Source: an uncultured Actinomycetes bacterium
GTDB taxonomy: Bacteria; Actinomycetota; Thermoleophilia; Miltoncostaeales; Miltoncostaeaceae
Assembly: GCA_903896045.1 (NCBI GenBank)
Contig: CAITWD010000022.1
Span: 68,398-132,397 of the forward strand
Direction: 5' to 3'
Length of the DNA: 64,000 bases
The translations under genes were made by a program, and so were the position numbers. Shown piece after piece: positions 23,094 to 33,172 of this stretch. The notes under the pieces are model-generated. The model was given only the letters and a program-made list of their open reading frames with translations, was not told the origin of the DNA and searched no databases. Numbering within the stretch: the first letter of the stretch is position 1; each line of letters begins with the position of its first letter.

Positions 23094-23663
23094 ATGCAGC
23101 TCCAAGTAAAAGGCAGAAATTTGCCTGTCACTGACGCCCTGTTTGCCCACGCTGAGCGAAAGCTGCAGCGGTTGGTGAAGATTTTGCCACCATGGGATGA
23201 GCCGCCGATCGTTGAGCTTGAGCTCTCGGTTGAGCGCAACCCCAAAATTGCGAAGCCGCAGATAGCCGAGTTGACGGTACGCACGCATGGTGGGGTCTTA
23301 CGGGTCCGTGAGAGTGCCGAGGATATGTACGCGGCAATTGATCAGGCGGCGCATAAGCTCGAGCGCCAGGCCGCGCGGTATCGCGAGCGACGCCGACGTC
23401 ACCGAGCACCCCATGAGCGAACGCCTGAACCCATGGAGAGCATCGTTGCCGAGTTGCAACATGAGGCCGAAGCAGAAGGGCCGCGCTTGGTGAAAACCAA
23501 GACATTCTCGCTGAAGCCAATGTCCGCAGAGGAAGCGACGTTGCATATGGACATGTTGCACCACGATTTCTACGTATTTCGTAGTGCCGAAACCGACCAG
23601 GTGCATGTCGTATATCGCCGAGATGACGGTGATGTCGGTCTGATTGTGCCCGAGGCGGCCTAA
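23094..23663 (+). CDS. hpf: Ribosome hibernation-promoting factor, long form
   Basis: MQLQVKGRNLPVTDALFAHAERKLQRLVK... plus C-terminal MSAEEATLHMDMLHHDFYVFRSAETDQVHVVYRRDDGDVGLI; SD AGGAGGGG before ATG 23094. Confidence 0.95.
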   Translation: MQLQVKGRNLPVTDALFAHAERKLQRLVKILPPWDEPPIVELELSVERNPKIAKPQIAELTVRTHGGVLRVRESAEDMYAAIDQAAHKLERQAARYRERRRRHRAPHERTPEPMESIVAELQHEAEAEGPRLVKTKTFSLKPMSAEEATLHMDMLHHDFYVFRSAETDQVHVVYRRDDGDVGLIVPEAA

Positions 23664-23765
23664 TCAAATCCTCCCCATGGGGGGTGATGATGCCCAAATG
23701 GTTCCGCGATTGTCTGGCGCATTGCTACGATCGCGGGACCCACTGGGCAATAAGCTGAGGATTGC

Positions 23766-26375
23766 GTGTCGACCGATATTCTGAACAAGCTGCTTCGCTT
23801 TGGTGAAGGACGCCACATTAAGCAAATGCAGGACCGTGTGGTCGCCATCGGCGCACGCGAGCCGGAGCTGGAAAAGCTCAGTGATGATGAGCTCATTACC
23901 CGCAGTCATGCGCTCCGCGAGCAGGTGTCCAACGGGGCATCACTCGATGATGTGCTGGTTGATGCCTTTGCACTCGTGCGCGAGGTGGGGCGCCGTACGA
24001 TGGGCATGCGGCTGTACGACGTACAGCTCATCGGTGCGCAGGTGTTGCATGCAGGTCGCATTGCTGAGATGAAGACTGGTGAGGGAAAGACCTTTTCGGC
24101 AACAGCCGCCGTGTATCTCAATGCCCTTGCAGGGCGTGGGGTGCATGTTGTGACCGTCAATGACTACCTGGCCCGACGGGACGCCGAGTGGATGACCCCG
24201 GTGTACACAGGCCTTGATATGACGGTCGGTGTGATCGACACGACACTCGATCCCACACAACGGCGAGTCGCATATGCCGCAGATGCCACCTATGGGACCA
24301 ACGCCGAATTCGGTTTTGATTACTTGCGCGACAACATGGCGGTACAGCTCGCCGATACCGTGCAGCGCGAATACTTCTTTTGCATTGTGGATGAGGTCGA
24401 CTCGATCCTGATCGATGAGGCGCGTACCCCATTAATCATTTCCGGTATCCCCGAGGCTGCTGCAGATACCTATTACCGTTTTGCCCGGATCATTCCGACG
24501 CTGCGCAAAAAGGTCGACTACGAGGTTGATGAAAAGGCGCGATCGGTGGCTCCCACCGAGAGCGGTGTGACCAAGGTGGAAAAGGCCCTCGGCATCGAAA
24601 ACTTGTACCTCGATGTGCATGGGCAGCTGGTCAATCACATGATCCAATCGCTCAAGGCAAATGCACTCTTTCGTCGCGACAAGGAATACATCATCCGCGA
24701 TGGAGAGGTGCTGATCGTGGATGAGTTCACCGGTCGAGTGCTTGAGGGGCGTCGGTATTCTGAAGGCCTACATCAGGCGATCGAAGCCAAAGAAGGGCTC
24801 GCGATTCGCGAGGAAAACCAAACCCTTGCAACGATCACCTTGCAGAACTACTTCCGTATGTACGACAAGCTCTCGGGAATGACGGGTACTGCCTCGACCG
24901 AGGCGAATGAGTTCAACAAGATCTACAACGCAGACGTCGTGACGGTTCCAACGAACCAGGCGATTCGCCGCATCGATGAGCAGGACTTCATCTTTAAAAC
25001 CAAGGATGCAAAGTTCGCCGCTGCAATTGATGACATCGCCGCGACCCATGAGCGCGGCCAGCCGGTCTTGGTGGGCACAATCTCGGTGGAGATCTCTGAG
25101 TCGTTGTCGCAGCAATTGAGTGCTCGCGGAATTCCGCACACGGTGTTGAATGCAAAGCAGCACGACCAAGAGGCTGAGATCGTTAAGGACGCCGGCAGGA
25201 TCGGTGCGGTCACGATCGCGACCAACATGGCTGGTCGAGGCGTGGACATCAAACTTGGCGAGGGTGTGGAAGAACTCGGCGGTTTGTATGTGATTGGTAC
25301 CGAGCGCCACGAAAGCCGACGGATTGATAATCAGCTGCGTGGACGATCTGGGCGTCAGGGCGACCCTGGCCGCACGCGCTTTTATCTGTCTGCAGAAGAT
25401 GATTTGGTGCGCATCTTCGCCGGGGACCGGATTTACAAGATCCTCGATCGGCTTGGTCCGGGAGACGACCTGGCGATTGAGTCAAAGATGTTGACGCGCA
25501 CAATTGAAGGTGCGCAAAAGAAGGTTGAGGAGATGAACTTCAACATCCGTAAAACGGTGTTGGAGTATGACGATGTATTGAACAAGCAGCGCGAGGTCAT
25601 TTACGCCGAACGGCGTCGGGTGCTCGAGGGTGAAGACCTTGCCGAGCAGGCCCGCGACTGGGTTGCCGAAGTGCTCGTGGACGAGGTGGGCCGCTACGCT
25701 CCCGAGGACTCTGACCCCACCGAGTGGGATCTCCATGGCTTGGTCACGACCCTGCGGACCTACTATCCGATTTCTGTCAGCGCAGAACAGTTACGGGCGA
25801 CGTATCAGGCGGACGCGATGACCCGGGGCGATTTGCTCGACCGCCTCGAGGACGATGCGATCGCCGCCTATGACCATAAAGAATCGGAGATTGGTCCCGA
25901 GAATATTCGCGAGTGGGAGCGCTACGTGCTCTTGCAGGTCATCGACTTGCATTGGCGTGAGCACCTGTACGCGATGGACTACCTCCGCGAAGGCATTCAC
26001 TTGCGCGCCCTCGCACAGCTCGATCCGCTGTCGGCGTATCGCATTGAAGGCCACACCATGTTCGATGAGACGATGACACTTATTCGCAGCGAATTTGTGC
26101 GGTACATGTTTCACATCGAATCGCCGCAACCGGTCGTGCGTGATGTCGCCCAACCCGCGCAGATCGATTACAGCTATCAAGATGAACCAATTCAGGGATT
26201 TGGTGCTCTCGAGGCCGCGGTGGGACACGATGCGGGTGCTGGGGTCGCACTCGCGCAATCGGATCCATCGCCCGCCCCGCGGACCGTCGCGGCAGAGGAT
26301 CGCATCGGTCGCAACGAGCCTTGCTGGTGTGGGTCGGGAATGAAGTACAAGAAGTGCCATGGCGCAAACGAATAG
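23766..26375 (+). CDS. secA: Preprotein translocase subunit SecA
   Basis: 869 aa; EMKTGEGKTFSATAAVYLNAL, DEVDSILIDEARTPLIISG, ATNMAGRGVDIKLG, C-terminal GRNEPCWCGSGMKYKKCHG zinc motif. Confidence 0.98.
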   Translation: MSTDILNKLLRFGEGRHIKQMQDRVVAIGAREPELEKLSDDELITRSHALREQVSNGASLDDVLVDAFALVREVGRRTMGMRLYDVQLIGAQVLHAGRIAEMKTGEGKTFSATAAVYLNALAGRGVHVVTVNDYLARRDAEWMTPVYTGLDMTVGVIDTTLDPTQRRVAYAADATYGTNAEFGFDYLRDNMAVQLADTVQREYFFCIVDEVDSILIDEARTPLIISGIPEAAADTYYRFARIIPTLRKKVDYEVDEKARSVAPTESGVTKVEKALGIENLYLDVHGQLVNHMIQSLKANALFRRDKEYIIRDGEVLIVDEFTGRVLEGRRYSEGLHQAIEAKEGLAIREENQTLATITLQNYFRMYDKLSGMTGTASTEANEFNKIYNADVVTVPTNQAIRRIDEQDFIFKTKDAKFAAAIDDIAATHERGQPVLVGTISVEISESLSQQLSARGIPHTVLNAKQHDQEAEIVKDAGRIGAVTIATNMAGRGVDIKLGEGVEELGGLYVIGTERHESRRIDNQLRGRSGRQGDPGRTRFYLSAEDDLVRIFAGDRIYKILDRLGPGDDLAIESKMLTRTIEGAQKKVEEMNFNIRKTVLEYDDVLNKQREVIYAERRRVLEGEDLAEQARDWVAEVLVDEVGRYAPEDSDPTEWDLHGLVTTLRTYYPISVSAEQLRATYQADAMTRGDLLDRLEDDAIAAYDHKESEIGPENIREWERYVLLQVIDLHWREHLYAMDYLREGIHLRALAQLDPLSAYRIEGHTMFDETMTLIRSEFVRYMFHIESPQPVVRDVAQPAQIDYSYQDEPIQGFGALEAAVGHDAGAGVALAQSDPSPAPRTVAAEDRIGRNEPCWCGSGMKYKKCHGANE

Positions 26376-26393
26376 CGTGGGCTGCGCCACCTG

Positions 26394-27539
26394 ATGACGC
26401 CACCCGAGTTCGCCACCCGTGAGGATCTCGCGCCGCGCGCCGCGGATCTACGCGCCCGCGTCGACATGCTCGAGGCATATTTGGACCCGGCAGCATTGCG
26501 GGTGCGTCAAGAGGTCCTTGAACAGGAGATGCAACAGCCGGGATTCTGGGATGACCCGCAGGCCGCATCGCGCGTGTCATCCGAACATGCAGCAGTGCGC
26601 GACCGTCGCGTCGAATATGAACAATTGGCGATGGATGTATCTGACCTCGAAGATCTTCTTGAGGTTGCCGATGACGGGGATGAGTCCGATGGCTTCTTCC
26701 AAGAGATCGCGGACGGCTTAGATCGTGTCGAATCCCTCCTCGCCCGTCTTGAGGAGTCGCGACTGTTCTCGGGTGAGCATGATGCCGGCAATGCGGTCAT
26801 GACGATCAATGCCGGAGAAGGCGGCACCGACGCCCAGGATTGGGCCGAGATGCTGATGCGGATGTATATGCGTTGGGGTGAGGCGCGCGGTTTTACCACC
26901 GATATTAAGGAGATTCAGGAAGGCGGGGAAGCCGGCATTAAGAGCGTGACGATGACGGTCTCCGGACCCAGCGCCTACGGGCTTACCTCTGCGGAGCGAG
27001 GCGTCCATCGTCTCGTGCGACTCTCTCCATTTGATTCTGCCCATCGCCGCCAAACGTCATTTGCTGCGGTTGATGTTGCGCCCTTAGTCAGCGACGACGT
27101 CATCGTGGAAATTGACGAAAAGGATCTGAAAATTGATACCTACCGTGCGTCGGGTGCCGGGGGACAGCACGTCAATAAAACCGAGTCGGCGGTGCGGATT
27201 ACCCACGCGCCCACCGGAATCGTTGTCCAATGCCAGAACGAACGCTCACAGATGCAGAATCGCGCCACGGCGATGAGCATGTTGCGTTCGCGCATCGTGC
27301 AGCAGGAACTCGAGCGTCGCGAGGAAGAGGCGGCTCGTGCACGGGGTGAGAGTTTGAAGATTGGTTTTGGAAGTCAAATCCGCAGTTATGTGATTCATCC
27401 CTACACCCTCGTCAAGGACTTGCGGACCGGCGTTGAGGTCGGAAATGCGCAAAGCGTATTGGATGGTGAGATTGACGGATTTATTCGCGCAGAGCTCGAA
27501 CGGCGGGCAAAGCTCGATAGTGGGGATCAGTCCTCATAA
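26394..27539 (+). CDS. prfB: Peptide chain release factor 2
   Basis: 381 aa uninterrupted ORF; NAGEGGTDAQDWAEMLMRMYMRWGE, RASGAGGQHVNKTESAVRITHAPTGIVVQCQNERSQ. Confidence 0.96.
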   Translation: MTPPEFATREDLAPRAADLRARVDMLEAYLDPAALRVRQEVLEQEMQQPGFWDDPQAASRVSSEHAAVRDRRVEYEQLAMDVSDLEDLLEVADDGDESDGFFQEIADGLDRVESLLARLEESRLFSGEHDAGNAVMTINAGEGGTDAQDWAEMLMRMYMRWGEARGFTTDIKEIQEGGEAGIKSVTMTVSGPSAYGLTSAERGVHRLVRLSPFDSAHRRQTSFAAVDVAPLVSDDVIVEIDEKDLKIDTYRASGAGGQHVNKTESAVRITHAPTGIVVQCQNERSQMQNRATAMSMLRSRIVQQELERREEEAARARGESLKIGFGSQIRSYVIHPYTLVKDLRTGVEVGNAQSVLDGEIDGFIRAELERRAKLDSGDQSS

Positions 27540-27634
27540 CTGGTCCGTTCGGCAAGGGATTTCGGCTGCTGCGCCGAATACTCCGTTCGTTCCTTGCTGA
27601 TTCCACCGAGTCGATTTGCAGGTGTTTTCTCCGT

Positions 27635-27664
27635 TTGACAGTCGGCATGATCCCGGGCTACCCT
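27635..27664 (+). promoter_or_regulatory. Putative promoter TTGACA-N18-TACCCT upstream of ftsE
   Basis: Consensus -35 TTGACA at 27635-27640 and TACCCT at 27659-27664, in the 228-nt gap after prfB. Confidence 0.5.
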
Positions 27665-27767
27665 AGGTGAGCTTCTTGGGTACCCAAAGTGCCGAAGCAA
27701 ATTCGGATTCAATGAGTGTGGATCCCCAACGGCGACTTCACCGAGTCGCCCGTCCGAGAGTCGCCGC

Positions 27768-28583
27768 ATGAGCACCGATGCCGATGCGCAGCTGAATTCA
27801 GAGTCTGAGTCGCCCGCCCCAGCCCGACGCACTGGTCGTACTGCGGAGCGCCGCATCGATCGCCGCAGCATCTTGCGTCCAGGTGACGGTTCGATGGTGA
27901 TTTTTGATGGGGTCACCAAACGCTACGGCGAGGATGTGGTTGGCCTCGACAATATTTCGCTGTCAATTGATGCCGGGGAGTTCGTCTTCCTGGTGGGGCC
28001 CTCTGGTTCGGGAAAGTCGACCTTTATTCGATTGCTGATCAAAGAGATGGACGCCTCTGAGGGCACCGTGATTGTCGGCGGGCGTGATTTGGGCAAGATG
28101 GGCAGGTCAAAGGTGCCGTACCTGCGACGTGGGATTGGGTGCGTCTTTCAGGATTTCAAGTTGCTCCCTGGCCGTACGATCTACGAGAATGTTGCGTATG
28201 CACTTGAAGTGACGGGTGATGCGCCGAAATCGATCCGTCGCAAGGTGCCGGAGATCCTGGCACTCACAGGGCTCTCAGATAAGTCCGATCGTTTGCCGAA
28301 TGAGCTCTCTGGTGGTGAGCAGCAGCGGGTATCGATTGCGCGTGCCTTCGTGAACCATCCCCGCCTGTTGATTGCGGATGAGCCCACAGGAAATCTCGAT
28401 CCTGATACCTCCATTGGCATCATGCAATTGCTCTACCGCATTAATCGCACCGGAACGACCGTGGTGATGGCGACCCACGACCGCGACCTTGTCGACAAGA
28501 TGCAGATGCGGGTCATCGCACTTGAGGGCGGCAAACTCGTGCGCGATGAGCGCTCGGCGAGCTACGCGACGGTGGAGCCGTGA
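27768..28583 (+). CDS. ftsE: Cell division ATP-binding protein FtsE
   Basis: [68 protein letters not shown]; about 42-aa N-terminal extension. Confidence 0.95.
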   Translation: MSTDADAQLNSESESPAPARRTGRTAERRIDRRSILRPGDGSMVIFDGVTKRYGEDVVGLDNISLSIDAGEFVFLVGPSGSGKSTFIRLLIKEMDASEGTVIVGGRDLGKMGRSKVPYLRRGIGCVFQDFKLLPGRTIYENVAYALEVTGDAPKSIRRKVPEILALTGLSDKSDRLPNELSGGEQQRVSIARAFVNHPRLLIADEPTGNLDPDTSIGIMQLLYRINRTGTTVVMATHDRDLVDKMQMRVIALEGGKLVRDERSASYATVEP

Positions 28584-29485
28584 GGCTGGGGTTCTTTTTC
28601 CGCGAAGCCATCCGCTCGATCAAGGCAAATGTTGCGATTTCCGTCGCCGCAATTGTGACGGTGATGATCGCCGTGTTCATCCTGGGCACGTTCATCCCCT
28701 CGTACTTGTATGTCCAATCGACGGTGAATCAGCAGAAATCTCGTTTGGACATTCAGGTCTATGTCGCCGATGCTGCACCGCAATCGCAGGTCGCCGCGCT
28801 GCAAGCGCAGATTGTGGCGCTCCAGTCGCAAGGACTCATCAAGAGCTTTAGCTTTATCTCAAAGACCGATGCACTCAATCAGTTCAAGGCGCGCCTGAAT
28901 GACCCGTCAATTCTGACCCTGTTGCCCAATAATCCCTTGCCCGCATCATTCGATGTCCGGCCTGCGGATCCGGCAAAAGACGGGCAGATTGCAACGGCGC
29001 TTCGCACGAGTCATGCGATCGATACCACGATGCCGGGCAACGGCATTAGTTACGCCGAAACCACCACCAATCGCCTCCTGACCATCGCCCAATTCATTCA
29101 GTACGCCGGCCTGGTGTTGATTGCGATCTTGTTGGTTGCAGCGATCTTGTTGATCGGCAACACCATTCGTCTCTCGATCTTCGCGCGTCGTCGCGAGGTT
29201 GAAGTCATGCGCCTTGTGGGCGCCACCAATTGGTTTATTCGATGGCCGTTCATCATCGAGGGCATTATTTGCGGTGTCGTCGGTGCAGCGATCTCGGTGG
29301 TGATTTTGTGGATTGCCAAGATTTTGGTGGTTGATCCGTACGTCTCCACAAGTACCGGTGGTCTCACCAGGGATTCCGCGACGACTATTGGCTTCGGGAC
29401 CCTTGCCGTGATTTTGATTGTTGCCGGTGGTGCTGTCGGGGCAGTGGGAAGCGGATTTACGCTCCGACGTTTTTTGAAGGTGTAA
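28580..29485 (+). CDS. ftsX: Cell division permease-like protein FtsX
   Basis: 301 aa; FFFREAIRSIKANVAIS, RLSIFARRREVEVMRLVGATNWFIRWPFIIEGI; overlaps ftsE. Confidence 0.95.
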   Translation: MRLGFFFREAIRSIKANVAISVAAIVTVMIAVFILGTFIPSYLYVQSTVNQQKSRLDIQVYVADAAPQSQVAALQAQIVALQSQGLIKSFSFISKTDALNQFKARLNDPSILTLLPNNPLPASFDVRPADPAKDGQIATALRTSHAIDTTMPGNGISYAETTTNRLLTIAQFIQYAGLVLIAILLVAAILLIGNTIRLSIFARRREVEVMRLVGATNWFIRWPFIIEGIICGVVGAAISVVILWIAKILVVDPYVSTSTGGLTRDSATTIGFGTLAVILIVAGGAVGAVGSGFTLRRFLKV

Positions 29486-29552
29486 TGCCTTCGCTCGGCG
29501 TGGTGTGTGCCACGGCTGCGGTGCCGAGCTGGTCTGAGGTGGGCGTGGGACA

Positions 29553-30755
29553 GTGAACGACGGTGCACGTCAACGTCGCCCGTGGCTCATGGTCCTTTTG
29601 GGTATATCCGGCGCAGTCGTGGTGTTCGCATTGGGCGTACTGGTGGGCGGCCATCCCCAGGCGACAGGCTTGACCCTTTTGCCCACCGGGGTTCGTCATC
29701 GGGTGCTCGGGGCGGGGAGCGACAACACCGCTGCCGATATTCGCGCGGAACTTATCTCGGGCTATTACCTGCCTGTGCACTCGGCGGCCCTCGAGCGGGC
29801 GTCGGTAGACCGAATGCTCGCGTCTCTGGGTGATCCCTACACCTACTATTTAGACCCGGGTGAGTACGCGGCGATGCAGCGTGAGACGCAAGGGCTGTTC
29901 GTGGGCGTCGGGATTCAGGTGCTCCAGCAGGGTACGCACCTACTGATCGCACGCGTGATCCCCGGCGGACCCGCCGAGCGCGCAGGCCTGCGTGGCGGTG
30001 ACGTCATCATCGCGGTCAATGGCCATTCGGTGATCGGAGAGCCAATGGCCAAGGTTGTCAGCGTGGTTCGTGGGCCTGTGGGTAGTGTCGTGACGCTGAC
30101 CGTGCGCACACAATCCGGAAAGATTGTGCGGGCGCCGATGCATCGTGAGGTCTTGCATTTGCAGTTGGTCACGACCCAATTGCACTCTGTGGGGCAGCGG
30201 CGCGTGGGAGTGATGCGCCTCGCAGAATTCGATCAAGGCGCTGCGGATCAAATTCGGACTGCAATTGCAGCGCTGACGCGTCGTGGTGCAACGTCGTTTG
30301 TCCTTGACCTTCGCGAGAATCCGGGAGGCCTAGTCACTGAAGCCGTCGGTGTGGTGGGGGATTTTGTCCAAAATGGAACGACGGTGGTCACAACGGTCGG
30401 CCTGCACAGCCCGCGTGCGACGACTCGGACGTCGGTGACCCCGGCAACCGCGCGCCCACTCATCGTCCTTGTGGATCGTCTGAGTGCAAGCGCCAGCGAG
30501 ATCGTGTCGGGCGCATTGCGGGATGCCGGGCGTGCGAAATTAGTTGGGCAGCGGACCTTCGGGAAGGCGGTCGTCCAGGAGACGGTCACGCTCCCCAACG
30601 GTGGTGCCCTGCACTTCACCATCGCGCGCTATCTCACACCCAAGGGTTATGACTTGAATCATCGAGGTTTGGTACCAGACATCTCCATTCCGGCTACCGT
30701 GTCAGCTGATGCGGCGCTCAACCGCGCGATTGGGATTGCTGCGGTGGCCCGCTGA
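29553..30755 (+). CDS. S41 family C-terminal processing peptidase with PDZ domain
   Basis: N-terminal TM; DPYTYYLDPGEYAAM, PDZ GGPAERAGLRGGDVIIAVNG, FVLDLRENPGG, LVDRLSASASEIVSGALRDAGRAKLVGQRTFGKAVVQ. Confidence 0.94.
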   Translation: MNDGARQRRPWLMVLLGISGAVVVFALGVLVGGHPQATGLTLLPTGVRHRVLGAGSDNTAADIRAELISGYYLPVHSAALERASVDRMLASLGDPYTYYLDPGEYAAMQRETQGLFVGVGIQVLQQGTHLLIARVIPGGPAERAGLRGGDVIIAVNGHSVIGEPMAKVVSVVRGPVGSVVTLTVRTQSGKIVRAPMHREVLHLQLVTTQLHSVGQRRVGVMRLAEFDQGAADQIRTAIAALTRRGATSFVLDLRENPGGLVTEAVGVVGDFVQNGTTVVTTVGLHSPRATTRTSVTPATARPLIVLVDRLSASASEIVSGALRDAGRAKLVGQRTFGKAVVQETVTLPNGGALHFTIARYLTPKGYDLNHRGLVPDISIPATVSADAALNRAIGIAAVAR

Positions 30756-32554
30756 TGGGGCGCGGTATTCCGACAACTGAGGTGATCGCGGAGATCGTCG
30801 GTTCTGGGAGGGGCGCGGTCGCGCGCACCGCCTTTGCGCGCGGTGAGGACATTCGCATGTCCTCGCAAAGCTTGGGTGAGGCCCGTGTTGGGGATCTTGC
30901 AAAAATTCTCGTCAAGACCCGATCTGCACGAGTGACTCAGGTGTTTGGCAAATCGCGCGCCCCTGGGGCCGTGATGTCCGCATTTCTTGCCGACAATCAA
31001 CGCGGGTATCCGACCGCGCGTGTCGTTGAGCGAGAGGTGGCGGAGATTGTCGAGGGTGATCCGCTCACAGATCCGGGGCGTCGCGACTGCACCGCACAAG
31101 ATGTGGTCACGATTGACCCTGATGGCGCGAAGGATCACGACGATGCCATCGCCGCGTCGATCGAGGGCGACGCTGTGCGCATCTGGGTGCATATTGCCGA
31201 CGTCAGCCACTATGTGCTTCCCGGCACCGCAGTTGATCGGGATGCATCGCGTCGTGGCTGTTCGGTGTATGTGCCGGGGCTCGTTGATCCGATGTTGCCC
31301 TCGCGTCTGTCGAGCGATCTGTGCAGTTTGCGACCGGGTGTCATCCGGCGGGTCATCACGGTCGAGATGGTGATCAGCGCAGATGGTCGCATCACCGATC
31401 CTCGGTTCTATCGTTCGGCGATTCGCTCGCAGCGTCGATTCACGTATCCAGAGGTTGATGCGCATTTCGCGGGTGCAGCCATTGATGAGGCCGGACTTGC
31501 CGCAACGATTGCAGCGGCCCGGATTGCTGCCGAGCGTTTGCATGCCCGACGCATGGAACGCGGTGCGCTCGAGCTGGGCTCGAATGAGCCGGTGTTTATC
31601 TTGAGTGAGACGCGGGTGGAAGGGGTGCGCATCGAGGAGCAAACCCCGTCGCACAGTTTGGTTGAAGAGTGCATGATCGCGGCGAACGAGGCGGTCGCGG
31701 GATATCTCATTGCCCGCAAGACCCCGACGGTCTTTCGCTATCACGAGGACCCCGAACAGCACCAAGTCGATCGTCTGTACGCACAGCTTGCCGCCCTCGG
31801 TGTGGCAACCCCGCCATTACCTGATGGCCACCTCGGTCCGAGTGAGCGCCGGGCGGCGGTGTCGGCAGCAGCAGAGGCAGTCGGTGCGCATCTTGAAGGG
31901 GTGCGCGCGCGAGGGGAGATCGATGGACGCGCCGTATGGGTCTTGGTCTTGCGCGCACTCAAACAGGCCTATTACTCTGCCGATTCGGTCACTCATTCCG
32001 GGCTTGCAAGCGCGGCCTACCTGCACTTCACTTCCCCGATTCGACGCTATCCCGATTTGCTGGTGCACCGCGCGCTCGTTGGCGCACTCGGAATTGGACC
32101 GGTTGGACCGCCACGCAGCGAGCTTGAGGTTGACGCCCTAGCGAGTTCGGAATCCGAGCGCGCCGCAGTCGATCTCGAGCGTCGTGCGGATCGGATGTGT
32201 GCGGCAATGGTGCTTGAGCGTGAGCTCCAGGCTTCCGATTGGGCCACCGTCTTTCCTGCGGAGGTCACCGGAATGATCTCGCGGGGTGCATTTTTACGAT
32301 TTGGTGTGGCCTACGAGGGGTTCTTGCCCGCATCGTCGCTGTCTCCAGGGGAGCTCGTCCTGGATGAGCAGGAGGTCAGTCTCCTCAACCATTCCGGCGA
32401 CGAAGTGATTCGCCTCGGCGACCATGTCGAGGTCCGTGTTGCCGAAATTGACGCGCTGAGGGGCAGGGTGCGGCTCGAACGTGCCGATGCCCCAGCGGGC
32501 GCGAAGATTGCGCGATCTCGTGCCCAGCGACGCATGGCGCGCCGCCCGCGCTAG
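30755..32554 (+). CDS. rnr: Ribonuclease R / RNase II family exoribonuclease (short N-terminus)
   Basis: 599 aa; TIDPDGAKDHDDAIAASIEGDAVRIWVHIADVSHYV, HFTSPIRRYPDLLVHRAL, C-terminal S1-like region and basic tail. Confidence 0.93.
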   Translation: MGRGIPTTEVIAEIVGSGRGAVARTAFARGEDIRMSSQSLGEARVGDLAKILVKTRSARVTQVFGKSRAPGAVMSAFLADNQRGYPTARVVEREVAEIVEGDPLTDPGRRDCTAQDVVTIDPDGAKDHDDAIAASIEGDAVRIWVHIADVSHYVLPGTAVDRDASRRGCSVYVPGLVDPMLPSRLSSDLCSLRPGVIRRVITVEMVISADGRITDPRFYRSAIRSQRRFTYPEVDAHFAGAAIDEAGLAATIAAARIAAERLHARRMERGALELGSNEPVFILSETRVEGVRIEEQTPSHSLVEECMIAANEAVAGYLIARKTPTVFRYHEDPEQHQVDRLYAQLAALGVATPPLPDGHLGPSERRAAVSAAAEAVGAHLEGVRARGEIDGRAVWVLVLRALKQAYYSADSVTHSGLASAAYLHFTSPIRRYPDLLVHRALVGALGIGPVGPPRSELEVDALASSESERAAVDLERRADRMCAAMVLERELQASDWATVFPAEVTGMISRGAFLRFGVAYEGFLPASSLSPGELVLDEQEVSLLNHSGDEVIRLGDHVEVRVAEIDALRGRVRLERADAPAGAKIARSRAQRRMARRPR

Positions 32555-32566
32555 GGTGGGGGAGTT

Positions 32567-33052
32567 ATGGCCCCTGGGAAAACAAAAAAAGGTCAGCGGG
32601 ACGAGCGCTTTCGCGACATCGCCCAGAATCGCCGTGCATTTTTTGAGTATGAGATCGTGGAACGTATGGATGCGGGATTGGTGCTGATCGGCACCGAGGT
32701 GAAGGGGCTGCGCGAGCGTGGCGCATCGATTGGGGATGCCTATGTGATTATCCGCGAGGGAGAAGCCTGGCTGATCGGTGCGACGATTCCTGAGTATTCG
32801 AATGCATCACATTCCAGTCACGAGCCGCAGCGCACACGAAAGCTGTTGTTGCACCGGCGCGAGATTGATCGCCTGACGAGCCGCTTGAATGAAAAGGGCC
32901 TTGCCCTTGTGCCATTGCGGATGTACTTCCATGAGGGGCGCGCCAAGATTGAACTTGGTCTTGGACGCGGGAAATCGAAGTTCGACAAGCGCCATACGAT
33001 CGCAGCACGTGATGCCAATCGAGATATCGCGCGCGCAGTCAAACGAGGATGA
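32567..33052 (+). CDS. smpB: SsrA-binding protein SmpB
   Basis: 161 aa; NRRAFFEYEIVERMDAGLVLIGTEVKGLRERGASIGDAYV, LGRGKSKFDKRHTIAARDANRDIARAVK. Confidence 0.97.
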   Translation: MAPGKTKKGQRDERFRDIAQNRRAFFEYEIVERMDAGLVLIGTEVKGLRERGASIGDAYVIIREGEAWLIGATIPEYSNASHSSHEPQRTRKLLLHRREIDRLTSRLNEKGLALVPLRMYFHEGRAKIELGLGRGKSKFDKRHTIAARDANRDIARAVKRG

Positions 33053-33172
33053 GCACGCGATGATCGGGCGCCTCGTGGAGCGAACGCCGGCGTGAGATGT
33101 TGCGGCTGAGAGGTATGCTGCAGGCTGCGTCAGGACGACGTCGGGCGTCGAGTGCGTGATGAAAGGCGTGAG

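Noticed and set aside
26394-26480. Search for a programmed frameshift in prfB
   Set aside because: The frame is continuous with full-length RF2 similarity, so there is no slippery site to report.
30659-31765. 368-aa minus-strand ORF antisense to rnr
   Set aside because: Shadow of the RNase R gene; the His/Arg/Cys-rich translation has no recognisable motifs.
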